Part shown: positions 1 to 7,593 of the stretch, one piece after another | How the letters are laid out: each line of letters opens with the position of its first letter | Numbering within the stretch: position 1 is the stretch's first letter | DNA from: Sporosarcina aquimarina | GTDB lineage: Bacteria; Bacillota; Bacilli; Bacillales_A; Planococcaceae | Reading direction: 5' to 3' | NCBI RefSeq assembly: GCF_023715615.1 | Contig: NZ_JAMBOM010000001.1 | Coordinates: 1,054,001 to 1,118,000 of the forward strand | Length of the DNA: 64,000 bases | The notes under the pieces: generated by a model | Databases searched by the model: none | What the model was told of the DNA's origin: nothing | Seen by the model: only the letters and a program-made list of their open reading frames with translations | Made by a program: the position numbers and the translations under genes

Positions 1-528
1 ATCGAGCATATTGTATTGCATCATTACAGAAACAGCGCTACTGTTCTTCAAAAACTGTTGAATGACATTCGGACGGATTGATGAGATACCATACTGGCGG
101 ATTATCCCTTCATCTTTTAAACGCTCAAACGCTTCAATCACTTCGTCAGCATTATCCTCCATAGTTCCACCGTGTAACTGATACAAATCGATATAATCCG
201 TACTAAGTCTTCTGAGACTCTCTTTGACCCCTTCTATGATGTGTTCTTTAGAGGCATCCCAGTGCCAAGTTTTCCCATCAGGATTCATCTTATTTCCAAC
301 CTTTGTAGCTAGGATGATGTCACCTCTCCGATTGCGGATTGCATGTCCGACGCCTTCTTCATTTGCTCCACCTTCATACAAATCTGCAGTGTCAAAGAAT
401 GTGATGCCTGCATCTAGAGCGGCTGCAACGATATCGTCTACTTCGTTGCGATTCGTTGGTAGTGACATGCACCCAAGTCCCAGCTCGGAAATAGCTAGAT
501 CACTTTTACCGAGTTTTCTTGTCTTCAT
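1..528 (-). CDS. yqkF: Aldo/keto reductase, YqkF-like (partial, C-terminus outside window)
   Basis: NADPH-dependent aldo/keto reductase of unknown substrate. The reverse strand reads open for 176 codons from the ATG at 526-528, behind an AGGTG-type ribosome site, to the window edge. The family's catalytic tetrad is visible: Asp in FFDTAD, Tyr in DLYEGG, Lys in LATK and His in QLHGG, followed by the IRQYGISS strand of the barrel. About half of a normal length (around 300 residues) is present. It is divergent from nudF, as yqkF is from its neighbours near nudF in B. subtilis. The family assignment is firm; the yqkF name rests on position. Confidence 0.9.
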   Translation of the reverse strand, partial: MKTRKLGKSDLAISELGLGCMSLPTNRNEVDDIVAAALDAGITFFDTADLYEGGANEEGVGHAIRNRRGDIILATKVGNKMNPDGKTWHWDASKEHIIEGVKESLRRLSTDYIDLYQLHGGTMEDNADEVIEAFERLKDEGIIRQYGISSIRPNVIQQFLKNSSAVSVMMQYNMLD

Positions 529-550
529 CCAAACACCTCCATTATCCCCA

Positions 551-559
551 TGGTATACT
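551..559 (+). promoter_or_regulatory. Possible extended -10 promoter for nudF
   Basis: TGGTATACT fits the extended -10 pattern TGnTATAmT and lies 31 bases before the nudF start. No good -35 is seen. Called by eye. Confidence 0.35.
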
Positions 560-590
560 GGACGAAACAAGAAAGAAAGTGGGGGATCTT

Positions 591-1136
591 ATGAAAAAAT
601 TCGAAGAACGAACAGTAGTTAGTGAGACGCTATATAATGGGAAAATTATTAAATTACATGTAGACGAAGTTGAACTGCCTGACGGAAAACGTGCAAAGCG
701 AGAGCTAGTCAAACACCCAGGAGCAGTTGCGATTATCGCCATTACAGAACACAACAAACTGATTCTCGTTGAACAGTTCAGGAAGGCACTTGAACGGTCA
801 ATCATTGAAATCCCTGCTGGTAAAATAGAACCTGACGAGGATCCAGAAAAAACTGCAATCCGTGAGCTGGAAGAAGAAACAGGCTACCGAGCGAACGAAT
901 TTACATATATCCAGTCTTTTGCAACTTCTCCGGGATTTGCAGATGAGATCATACATCTCTATTTAGCAAAATCTTTGGAAAAAGTGGAGAACCCTGCAGC
1001 GGGGGATGAGGACGAATTCATCAATCTTCTAGAATGTACGCTCGAAGAAGCGGAGGGAATGATGAATGATGGAAGAATCTATGATGCGAAAACAGCCTTT
1101 GCTGTTCTCTATATAAAAGAACTCCTGAAAAGTTGA
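591..1136 (+). CDS. nudF: ADP-ribose pyrophosphatase, Nudix hydrolase
   Basis: Hydrolyses ADP-ribose to AMP and ribose 5-phosphate, a cytosolic housecleaning reaction. The complete Nudix box runs from Gly77 to Gly98 (G-x5-E-x7-RE-x2-EE-x-G), preceded by the family's IIEIPAGKIE. The ATG at 591 follows GAAAGTGGGGG at good spacing and gives 181 residues, near the usual family size of about 185. A longer open frame reaches back to 519 but lacks a ribosome site and the extra residues look non-coding. Gene order nudF, spoIIM position, fur matches B. subtilis. Confidence 0.95.
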   Translation: MKKFEERTVVSETLYNGKIIKLHVDEVELPDGKRAKRELVKHPGAVAIIAITEHNKLILVEQFRKALERSIIEIPAGKIEPDEDPEKTAIRELEEETGYRANEFTYIQSFATSPGFADEIIHLYLAKSLEKVENPAAGDEDEFINLLECTLEEAEGMMNDGRIYDAKTAFAVLYIKELLKS

Positions 1137-1192
1137 ACTAATTATTACCGGACAAGCATAGAGTAGTACAAACTATTCGGAGGTGCATGTCT

Positions 1193-1708
1193 ATGGTTCG
1201 TTCGTTATCGTTTTTACAGTTGTTTGTAATTCTCGCCGTAGGTTACATAGGTGGCGTGTTACTCTATCGAGGTATTCCTGATGCTGATTTCTCATTTTTA
1301 GTTCAGCTTTACGATAGTCGTGCAGCACAGAACAGCTCCACTTCTTTACTGATTCAACTAGCATCGTTTCTTTCTTTTTACGTAGTGGCGATGATTTTGT
1401 CATTATCCAAGAGAACTAGTTGGTTCGTTATGCTGGTAGGGGCGCTGAAGGCGGTTTTGTTTGGGCTCGCTTCCGCGCATATTCTTGCTGGTGGAGTGAA
1501 TATGCTCGCTTACTCAGGATGGTGGTTCCCATTTAAATTACTAGGAACGTTCCTTGTAATAGTATTCTGTTGGACCCTTTCACCACCATTTTTCACACGC
1601 AAAACAGTCAAACGTTCTAACAATAGTAAACTTCCTCTTATGATTGTGGGTGTAGGACTTGTACTTTTCTTCGCAGATAAAGCTGCTTACAATCTCTTAG
1701 GAGGATAA
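1193..1708 (+). CDS. Membrane protein in the spoIIM position (possible divergent SpoIIM)
   Basis: A 171-residue protein with about four hydrophobic segments (near residues 6-24, 50-65, 72-95, 107-127) and a final one at 143-162. In B. subtilis the gene between nudF and fur is spoIIM, which drives forespore engulfment with SpoIID and SpoIIP. This protein is shorter than B. subtilis SpoIIM (about 214 residues) and I see no convincing conserved stretch, so the identity is positional only. The ATG at 1193 is preferred over the in-frame ATG at 1187 because AGGAGG-type GGAGGT at 1179-1184 is 8 bases from the former and only 2 from the latter. Confidence 0.5.
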   Translation: MVRSLSFLQLFVILAVGYIGGVLLYRGIPDADFSFLVQLYDSRAAQNSSTSLLIQLASFLSFYVVAMILSLSKRTSWFVMLVGALKAVLFGLASAHILAGGVNMLAYSGWWFPFKLLGTFLVIVFCWTLSPPFFTRKTVKRSNNSKLPLMIVGVGLVLFFADKAAYNLLGG

Positions 1709-1735
1709 AAGCGCTATAGGACGGTTTCCTTTCTA

Positions 1736-1765
1736 TTGTCATAACGAATGACGATTTGCTATAAT
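1736..1765 (+). promoter_or_regulatory. Sigma-A promoter for fur
   Basis: TTGTCA, 18-base spacer, TATAAT, ending 26 bases before the fur ATG. The -10 is a perfect consensus match. Confidence 0.6.
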
Positions 1766-1791
1766 AGAATCATTCTTGAGGGGGGCGTCCT

Positions 1792-2250
1792 ATGGAAAGC
1801 CGAATTGAACGCATAAAAAAACAATTACATGGGGCCAGCTATAAATTGACGCCTCAACGGGAAGCTACAGTCATGGTACTTCTGGAAAACGAGGCAGACC
1901 ATTTAAGCGCAGAAGATGTGTTTCTGCTTGTTAAAGAAAAAGCCCCAGAAATTGGTCTAGCTACTGTTTACAGAACACTAGAATTGTTAACTGAATTAAA
2001 AGTCGTAAACAAAATTAATTTTGGAGATGGCGTTGCCCGCTATGACTTACGTAAAGAAGGCGCGGCAAGATTCCACCATCATCTAATATGTATTGAATGC
2101 GGAGCAGTCGATGAAATTCAAGAAGATCTTCTCGGTGAGGTAGAAAAAGTCGTTGAAAAACGATTTGGATTTACAGTCAAAGATCATTGGCTCACCTTCC
2201 ATGGGATTTGCAAACGTTGCAAATCTGAAGGAGATACAAAGGGAAAGTGA
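1792..2250 (+). CDS. fur: Fur family ferric uptake regulator
   Basis: Metal-dependent repressor, 152 residues, the usual size. An N-terminal winged helix (KLTPQREATVMVLLE, then the recognition region ATVYRTLELL) precedes a metal-binding dimerisation half. The latter holds HHH, CIECG and CKRC, i.e. the two CxxC pairs of the structural zinc site. Synteny nudF-spoIIM-fur-xerD points to the global iron regulator rather than PerR or Zur, and the residues seen do not by themselves exclude those paralogues. It has its own good promoter and a weak terminator follows. Confidence 0.9.
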   Translation: MESRIERIKKQLHGASYKLTPQREATVMVLLENEADHLSAEDVFLLVKEKAPEIGLATVYRTLELLTELKVVNKINFGDGVARYDLRKEGAARFHHHLICIECGAVDEIQEDLLGEVEKVVEKRFGFTVKDHWLTFHGICKRCKSEGDTKGK

Positions 2251-2251
2251 G

Positions 2252-2280
2252 AGAGGGCGGCAGCATGCTGTCCTCTTTTA
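2252..2280 (+). terminator. Weak intrinsic terminator after fur
   Basis: AGAGG and CAGCA pair with TGCTG and CCTCT, with a small bulge, followed by TTTT. Imperfect stem. Confidence 0.4.
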
Positions 2281-2354
2281 ACGTTTTTGTTGGAAAAGGA
2301 GGGAAGGAGTCTGAGTCTGCAGCATAGTGCTGTCTAATCAGATATCCGCAGCAT

Positions 2355-3251
2355 ATGACAGATATGCAATTTGCTTTGCAAGATTACTTGCACTTTTTAA
2401 AAGTCGAACGGCAGCTGGCAGATAATACGATCTCTTCTTACAAACGTGACTTAACCGCGTACACGAGCTGGTTAGCTATTAACTTAACACCATCAGATAC
2501 GATTGACCAACAACAAATAACAAACTACTTATTCCAATTGAAAGAACAAGGAAAATCATCAAGAACGATTTCAAGACACATCTCATCCATCCGTTCTTTT
2601 CATCAATTTATGCTAAGGGACAAAGTGACAGACGCGGATCCAACGGTTCACTTGGAGTTACCGAAACTGGAAAAGAAATTACCGAGGGTTCTATCCGTAT
2701 CTGATATAGACAAGCTCATCGAGACGGTTGGTACGAAGACACTTCAAAGTATTCGGGACACGGCTATCCTTGAATTGTTATACGGAACAGGAATGAGGGT
2801 AAGTGAACTAATAGGGATGAATGCAGAAGATATCAATTTAACGATGGGATTTGTTCGCGTTTTCGGTAAAGGAAGTAAGGAACGGATTATTCCTTTAGGC
2901 AACACAGCAGTGAAAGCGTGTACAAGCTATCTTGAAGACGTAAGACCACAGTTCGTTTCTTCTGGAACAGGGAAAGATGCGCTCTTCTTGAATGCCAGAG
3001 GTGGACGCTTAACACGTCAAAGCATTTGGAGTCTTCTACAAGAAGTTTCCAAAAATGCGGGAATGGTTCAAAAGTTAACGCCTCACATGTTACGTCACTC
3101 GTTTGCAACACATTTAGTAGAGAACGGTGCTGATCTGAGGGCTGTACAGGAAATGCTTGGACATTCTGATATCTCAACGACCCAAATTTACACGCATGTC
3201 AGTCGAACGCGACTAAAAGATGTATATAGTCAGTTTCATCCAAGAGCATAA
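2355..3251 (+). CDS. xerD: Site-specific tyrosine recombinase XerD
   Basis: Resolves chromosome dimers at dif together with XerC. All six catalytic residues are present: Arg148 (TGMRVSEL), Lys172 (GKGSKE), His244 and Arg247 (HMLRHS), His270 (LGH) and nucleophile Tyr279 (TQIYTH). An N-terminal SAM-like core-binding domain covers residues 5-90. The length of 298 is normal. The position between fur and deoB matches B. subtilis ripX/xerD. No Shine-Dalgarno is visible before the ATG at 2355 or the in-frame ATG at 2364; a strong AAAAGGAGG lies about 50 bases upstream. A stop codon at 2325-2327 rules out a start further back. Confidence 0.95.
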   Translation: MTDMQFALQDYLHFLKVERQLADNTISSYKRDLTAYTSWLAINLTPSDTIDQQQITNYLFQLKEQGKSSRTISRHISSIRSFHQFMLRDKVTDADPTVHLELPKLEKKLPRVLSVSDIDKLIETVGTKTLQSIRDTAILELLYGTGMRVSELIGMNAEDINLTMGFVRVFGKGSKERIIPLGNTAVKACTSYLEDVRPQFVSSGTGKDALFLNARGGRLTRQSIWSLLQEVSKNAGMVQKLTPHMLRHSFATHLVENGADLRAVQEMLGHSDISTTQIYTHVSRTRLKDVYSQFHPRA

Positions 3252-3277
3252 GCATATTTTTTTAGGAGGCAATTCAA

Positions 3278-4477
3278 ATGAGTACACAACCATTTAAAAG
3301 AATTCACTTAATCGTTCTAGATTCTGTCGGGATTGGTGAAGCTCCGGACGCCCACTTATTTGGGGATGAAGGCGCAGACACTCTCGGTCATATCGGGGAA
3401 CACATGGAAAACGGTCTACATATGCCTAATTTAGCTCGAATGGGTTTGTCAAATATAAAAAAAATTCAAGGCGTTCCTGAAGAACAGTCACCTATCGGAT
3501 TATACGGTAAAATGCAAGAAGCTTCAGTTGGTAAAGATACGATGACTGGACATTGGGAAATGATGGGGCTTAATATTGACCAGCCATTTAAAGTTTATCC
3601 AAATGGATTCCCCTCTGAACTAATTGAAGAATTGGAAAAACGAACAGGCAGAAAAGTAATTTGTAACGAACCGGCAAGTGGTACTGCGGTTATTGAAGAA
3701 TACGGAAAAGAGCATATGGAAACAGGAGCACTTATTGTTTATACATCTGCGGATCCAGTCCTTCAAATTGCGGCACATGAAGAAATTATACCGATTGAAG
3801 AGCAATATCGTATTTGTGAAATTGCTCGTGAACTTACACTAGAGCCGGAATTTCTAGTCGGTCGTGTCATTGCTCGCCCATTTGTTGGGGTGCCAGGAAG
3901 TTTTGTTCGAACAACAAATCGCCATGATTATGCACTTAAACCGTTCTCTCCTACCGTCATGAATGCATTACAAGATATCGGACGAGATGTAGTAGCTGTA
4001 GGGAAAATCTCGGACATCTTTAATAATGAAGGTGTTACAAAAGCTGTTCGTACAAAGAGCAATATGGATGGTGTGGATAAGTTACTCATAGAAATGGACA
4101 CAGATTTTGAAGGATTAAGTTTTACAAACCTTGTTGACTTCGATGCCCTGTTCGGTCACCGTCGTGATCCTGAAGGCTATGGACTTGCATTGCAAGAATT
4201 TGATGCACGGATGCCTGAAATAATGAGCCGCTTAAAACCAGATGATTTATTGATCATCACTGCAGATCACGGCAACGATCCAATTCATGAAGGTACAGAT
4301 CATACACGAGAGTTTGTTCCATTGCTCGTCTATTCTCCTCGTTTTACAAGCGGCGGAACGCTTCCGCTTCGCAACACGTTTGCTGATATCGGGGCAACGA
4401 TTGCAGATAATTTTGAAGCAACGGCACCTGAATTCGGAGAGAGCTTTTTACAATCACTAAACGAAAAGGTACGGTGA
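3278..4477 (+). CDS. deoB: Phosphopentomutase
   Basis: Interconverts (deoxy)ribose 1-phosphate and 5-phosphate in nucleoside salvage. It is a 399-residue alkaline-phosphatase-superfamily enzyme. The metal-binding Asp of [12 protein letters not shown] lies at the N-terminus, the Thr of [13 protein letters not shown] is the phosphoryl acceptor region, and ITADHGNDP plus [12 protein letters not shown] supply the C-terminal metal ligands. TAGGAGG precedes the ATG. It starts 26 bases after xerD and overlaps the GTG-ATA-rich start region of pdp, so xerD-deoB-pdp is probably one transcript. Confidence 0.97.
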   Translation: MSTQPFKRIHLIVLDSVGIGEAPDAHLFGDEGADTLGHIGEHMENGLHMPNLARMGLSNIKKIQGVPEEQSPIGLYGKMQEASVGKDTMTGHWEMMGLNIDQPFKVYPNGFPSELIEELEKRTGRKVICNEPASGTAVIEEYGKEHMETGALIVYTSADPVLQIAAHEEIIPIEEQYRICEIARELTLEPEFLVGRVIARPFVGVPGSFVRTTNRHDYALKPFSPTVMNALQDIGRDVVAVGKISDIFNNEGVTKAVRTKSNMDGVDKLLIEMDTDFEGLSFTNLVDFDALFGHRRDPEGYGLALQEFDARMPEIMSRLKPDDLLIITADHGNDPIHEGTDHTREFVPLLVYSPRFTSGGTLPLRNTFADIGATIADNFEATAPEFGESFLQSLNEKVR

Positions 4478-4482
4478 TAAGA

Positions 4483-5784
4483 ATGAGAATGGTCGATATA
4501 ATTCAGAAAAAAAGAGATGGCGAGACTTTGTCAGAAGAAGAAATTCGTTTCTTCGTAAATGGATACACGGATGGGTCTATAAGTGATTATCAAGCGAGTG
4601 CATTTCTAATGGCAATTTATTTTTCTGATATGGACGCAGAGGAACAAGGCTATTTAACGATGGCTATGGTGAATTCAGGCGACCAAATCGACTTGTCGGC
4701 AATTGAAGGGATTAAAGTTGATAAGCATTCTACGGGAGGCGTTGGTGATACTACAACGTTAATTCTTGCGCCACTTGTCGCCGCATGCGGAGTACCTGTT
4801 GCGAAAATGAGTGGGAGAGGACTTGGACACACTGGAGGGACTCTCGATAAGTTAGAAGCAATCGAAGGATTTCATGTGGAAATAACGGAAGAACAGTTCG
4901 TGAAACAAGTGAACGATTTGAAGTTAGCGGTTATTGGACAAAGCGGTAATTTGACACCTGCTGATAAAAAGCTATACGCACTCCGTGATGTGACAGCGAC
5001 TGTAGACAGCATTCCGCTCATTGCAAGTTCCATTATGAGTAAAAAGATTGCAGCCGGTGCGGATGCAATCGTGTTGGATGTGAAAACTGGTGATGGTGCG
5101 TTCATGAAAACTACTGAAGATGCAGAGGCACTTGCCGAATCGATGGTAGCAATCGGAAGAGAAGTAGGTCGTCATACGTTGGCTGTTATTTCGGATATGA
5201 GTCAACCACTAGGATACGCAATTGGAAATTCATTGGAAGTGGAAGAAGCTATAGATACGCTAAAAGGTAATGGACCTGAAGATTTAACGGAATTGTGTCT
5301 TGTTCTTGGGAGTAAAATGCTAATTGCTGGTGGAAAAGCAAAAGATACCAAAGAAGCTCGAAATCAGCTGAATCAGGTCATTCAAGATGGCTCTGCATTG
5401 GAGCTATTCGCTAAGTTTCTTGAAGCGCAAGGTGGCAATCCAGCTATAGTGAAAAATCCTGAACTTTTGCCGAAAGCTGCTCATCAAATTGAAGTGAAAT
5501 CGACAACTACAGGATTCATAACAAAGATGGAAGCGGATGAAATCGGTGTTGCTGCGATGCTACTTGGAGCCGGTAGAGCAACGAAAGAAGACGATATTGA
5601 CTTGGCAGTCGGCATAGTCTTAAAGAAAAAAATAGGCGATGCTGTTAACTCAGGGGAGACAATTGCTGTTATCCACTCGAATACTGAAAACATCTTGCAG
5701 ACCGAAAGTTTACTACTTAAGCATATTCACATTACACAACATGCGCCCAAGCGCCCTAAACTGATTCATAAAGTTATGGCATAA
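4483..5784 (+). CDS. pdp: Pyrimidine-nucleoside phosphorylase
   Basis: Phosphorolysis of uridine and (deoxy)thymidine, feeding pentose 1-phosphate to DeoB next door. The thymidine phosphorylase family signature is clear: [15 protein letters not shown] near residue 80 and [18 protein letters not shown] near 108. The ATG at 4483 gives [10 protein letters not shown] and 433 residues, the B. subtilis length; a GTG at 4474 would add three residues. In B. subtilis this slot holds the purine enzyme pupG, which is absent here. A strong terminator follows. Confidence 0.96.
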   Translation: MRMVDIIQKKRDGETLSEEEIRFFVNGYTDGSISDYQASAFLMAIYFSDMDAEEQGYLTMAMVNSGDQIDLSAIEGIKVDKHSTGGVGDTTTLILAPLVAACGVPVAKMSGRGLGHTGGTLDKLEAIEGFHVEITEEQFVKQVNDLKLAVIGQSGNLTPADKKLYALRDVTATVDSIPLIASSIMSKKIAAGADAIVLDVKTGDGAFMKTTEDAEALAESMVAIGREVGRHTLAVISDMSQPLGYAIGNSLEVEEAIDTLKGNGPEDLTELCLVLGSKMLIAGGKAKDTKEARNQLNQVIQDGSALELFAKFLEAQGGNPAIVKNPELLPKAAHQIEVKSTTTGFITKMEADEIGVAAMLLGAGRATKEDDIDLAVGIVLKKKIGDAVNSGETIAVIHSNTENILQTESLLLKHIHITQHAPKRPKLIHKVMA

Positions 5785-5801
5785 GAGCAACCATAGATGA
5801 G

Positions 5802-5842
5802 AAAGGCACTATTCACGATTGTCGTGAAAGGTGCCTTTTTTT
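5802..5842 (+). terminator. Intrinsic terminator after pdp
   Basis: AAAGGCAC and TTCACGA pair with TCGTGAA and GTGCCTTT, followed by a T run. It ends the xerD-deoB-pdp unit. Confidence 0.85.
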
Positions 5843-5911
5843 ATGTAAAAAAAAGAATAGTTGTCTAAAGACTGTCAATTTTGGACAGGCTACAAGTAAG
5901 TTCTGTTGTCG

Positions 5912-5948
5912 GTTCATGTAACGTGAACACTAGTTTTGACTAGTTTTG
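5912..5948 (+). repeat. Inverted and direct repeats upstream of spoIIA
   Basis: GTTCA-N7-TGAAC (5912-5928) is followed at once by two tandem copies of ACTAGTTTTG (5929-5938, 5939-5948). They sit just upstream of the likely sigma-H promoter, where Spo0A and AbrB act in B. subtilis. No protein can be assigned. Confidence 0.5.
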
Positions 5949-5955
5949 TCACGAA

Positions 5956-5983
5956 GAAGGGTTCCGCTTAACCGCCGTTGAAT
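5956..5983 (+). promoter_or_regulatory. Likely sigma-H promoter of the spoIIA operon
   Basis: GAAGGGTTC, 12-base spacer, GTTGAAT: seven of nine -35 positions and all fixed -10 positions fit the sigma-H pattern RnAGGAwWW-N11/12-RnnGAAT. It is 25 bases before the spoIIAA ATG. The spoIIA operon is sigma-H and Spo0A dependent in B. subtilis. Confidence 0.5.
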
Positions 5984-6008
5984 AGTTGGCGAGAAGGAGG
6001 GGTTGACG

Positions 6009-6362
6009 ATGACAGATATAGCAATTACAAAAAATGGCATCATAGTTGTGGCGTTACGTGGAGAATTAGGAAATCATGAAGCCAATCGCATCCGAACACA
6101 AATTTCATCGGAAATCTTTAGTGGAAAAGTACATGGGGTAATTTGGGATTTGACACATCTTGGATTTATGGATAGTTCAGGGATTGGATTGATTTTAGGG
6201 AGAATGAGAGATCTTGCTCCGCAAAATGGAGAGACGCTCATACTAAATCCCTCAGCAACTATGGAGAAGATTTTTCAATTCTCAGGACTTGGCACAGTGG
6301 TGAGGCATTGCAACGTAGAAAAAGCTATAGGTGAAATCGGAGGGGTTTTACATGAACAATGA
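6009..6362 (+). CDS. spoIIAA: Anti-sigma-F factor antagonist SpoIIAA
   Basis: STAS-domain protein that, when unphosphorylated, frees sigma-F from SpoIIAB in the forespore. The phosphorylation loop MDSSGIGLILGR contains Ser57, matching Ser58 of B. subtilis. The ATG at 6009 follows GAGAAGGAGGGG and yields 117 residues, the usual length; an upstream TTG at 6003 overlaps the ribosome site. First gene of the operon, overlapping spoIIAB by 11 bases. The dacF gene that precedes it in B. subtilis is absent. Confidence 0.97.
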   Translation: MTDIAITKNGIIVVALRGELGNHEANRIRTQISSEIFSGKVHGVIWDLTHLGFMDSSGIGLILGRMRDLAPQNGETLILNPSATMEKIFQFSGLGTVVRHCNVEKAIGEIGGVLHEQ

Positions 6363-6798
6363 GATGACATTGTCATTTGTCGCAATCGAAGAAAACGAAG
6401 CGTTAGCTAGAATGACGATGACGTGTTTCATAACACCTTTAGATCCGACGATTGAAGAGTTGTCCGAATTTAAAACAATTGTTTCTGAAGCTGTGACCAA
6501 TGCAATTATTCATGGCTATGACTGTGATGGAATAAGAAAAGTGACTATTCATGGGAAAATTGAAGACAGTAAAGTCACGATGACAGTTTCGGACGAAGGA
6601 AATGGTATTTTCGACGTGGATCAGGCAATGGAACCGATGTTCACTACAAAACCATTATTAGAAAGATCTGGGATGGGTTTCACAATCATGGAAAGTTTTG
6701 CGGACAATTTGTCAGTTGAATCTGCAATTGGACAAGGGACTGTCGTGCGGTTTGAAAAAACATTTTCTCCGGTCACGGAAAAAAGCAGAATGAGGTGA
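6352..6798 (+). CDS. spoIIAB: Anti-sigma-F factor and serine kinase SpoIIAB
   Basis: GHKL-fold kinase that binds and holds sigma-F and phosphorylates SpoIIAA. The N box (SEAVTNAIIHGY), G1 (DEGNGI) and G2 (ERSGMGFTIME) motifs are present, as is the FTTKP ATP-lid region. The ATG at 6352 after GGAGGGG gives 148 residues, close to 146 in B. subtilis. It overlaps spoIIAA by 11 bases and ends 3 bases before sigF, consistent with translational coupling that keeps the three proteins in ratio. Confidence 0.97.
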   Translation: MNNEMTLSFVAIEENEALARMTMTCFITPLDPTIEELSEFKTIVSEAVTNAIIHGYDCDGIRKVTIHGKIEDSKVTMTVSDEGNGIFDVDQAMEPMFTTKPLLERSGMGFTIMESFADNLSVESAIGQGTVVRFEKTFSPVTEKSRMR

Positions 6799-6801
6799 CC
6801 T

Positions 6802-7593
6802 ATGGAAATGTCTGTTGAAAAAAATGGAGCACTTCTATCCCAAGAGGAAATGCGCATGCTGATTCAACAGTCCCAAGCAGGCGATAAGGAATCCCGCAGA
6901 CGCATGGTGGAAGGGAATACACGTCTCGTCTGGTCAATTGTTCAGCGGTTCGCTTCGCGTGGTGCAGACTTGGAGGATCTGTTTCAAATCGGCTGTATCG
7001 GTCTCATGAAATCGATTGATAAATTTGATTTGTCTTATGAAGTAAAGTTTTCAACGTATGCAGTTCCAATGATAGTCGGAGAGATACAACGGTTTTTACG
7101 AGATGATGGAATGGTGAAAGTGAGTCGTTCCATTCGTGAACTCAGTTTTAAAATCAGACATGCGACAGACAGTTATGTGAAGGAGCATGGAATATCACCT
7201 TCCATTTCTGAGCTTGCTAAAACACTTGAAGTCACGATAGATGAAATTATTTTAGCATCTGATGCTTTGAGAGATCCTGCATCCTTGCATGAGCAACTGT
7301 ACGACAGTGATGGGGATAGTTTGACACTGATGGATCAGCTCAAAGATGATCGTTCTACTCGGCTATTTGACCATATCCCTTTGCGAGATGTTGTTTCAAA
7401 ACTTAACAAACGAGATCAGACAATTATTTACATGCGATATTATTTAGATTGCACACAAAGCGACATTGCGGAACGAATTGGGATTTCTCAAGTCCAAGTT
7501 TCGCGATTAGAAAAGAAAATTCTAGCCCAATTGAAAACCTGGATGGGTGCAGCTGCAGAAGAAACGTTGGATAAAGCGAGGGCTGATCGATAA
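6802..7593 (+). CDS. sigF: Forespore RNA polymerase sigma factor SigF
   Basis: First forespore-specific sigma factor, 263 residues. Region 2 is highly conserved (LEDLFQIGCIGLMKSIDKFD, FSTYAVPMIVGEIQRFLRDD). Region 3 starts VKVSRSIRELSFKI, and region 4 carries the recognition helix QSDIAERIGISQVQVSRLEKK. AGGTG precedes the ATG. Its stop codon abuts the spoVAF start codon (TAAATG) with no promoter space, so spoVAF here depends on spoIIA read-through or on a promoter inside sigF. Confidence 0.97.
   Translation: MEMSVEKNGALLSQEEMRMLIQQSQAGDKESRRRMVEGNTRLVWSIVQRFASRGADLEDLFQIGCIGLMKSIDKFDLSYEVKFSTYAVPMIVGEIQRFLRDDGMVKVSRSIRELSFKIRHATDSYVKEHGISPSISELAKTLEVTIDEIILASDALRDPASLHEQLYDSDGDSLTLMDQLKDDRSTRLFDHIPLRDVVSKLNKRDQTIIYMRYYLDCTQSDIAERIGISQVQVSRLEKKILAQLKTWMGAAAEETLDKARADR

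Noticed and set aside
224..622. 132-codon forward open frame at the left end
   Set aside because: It lies opposite the aldo/keto reductase, which has all catalytic residues on the reverse strand, and it runs into the nudF start without its own ribosome site.
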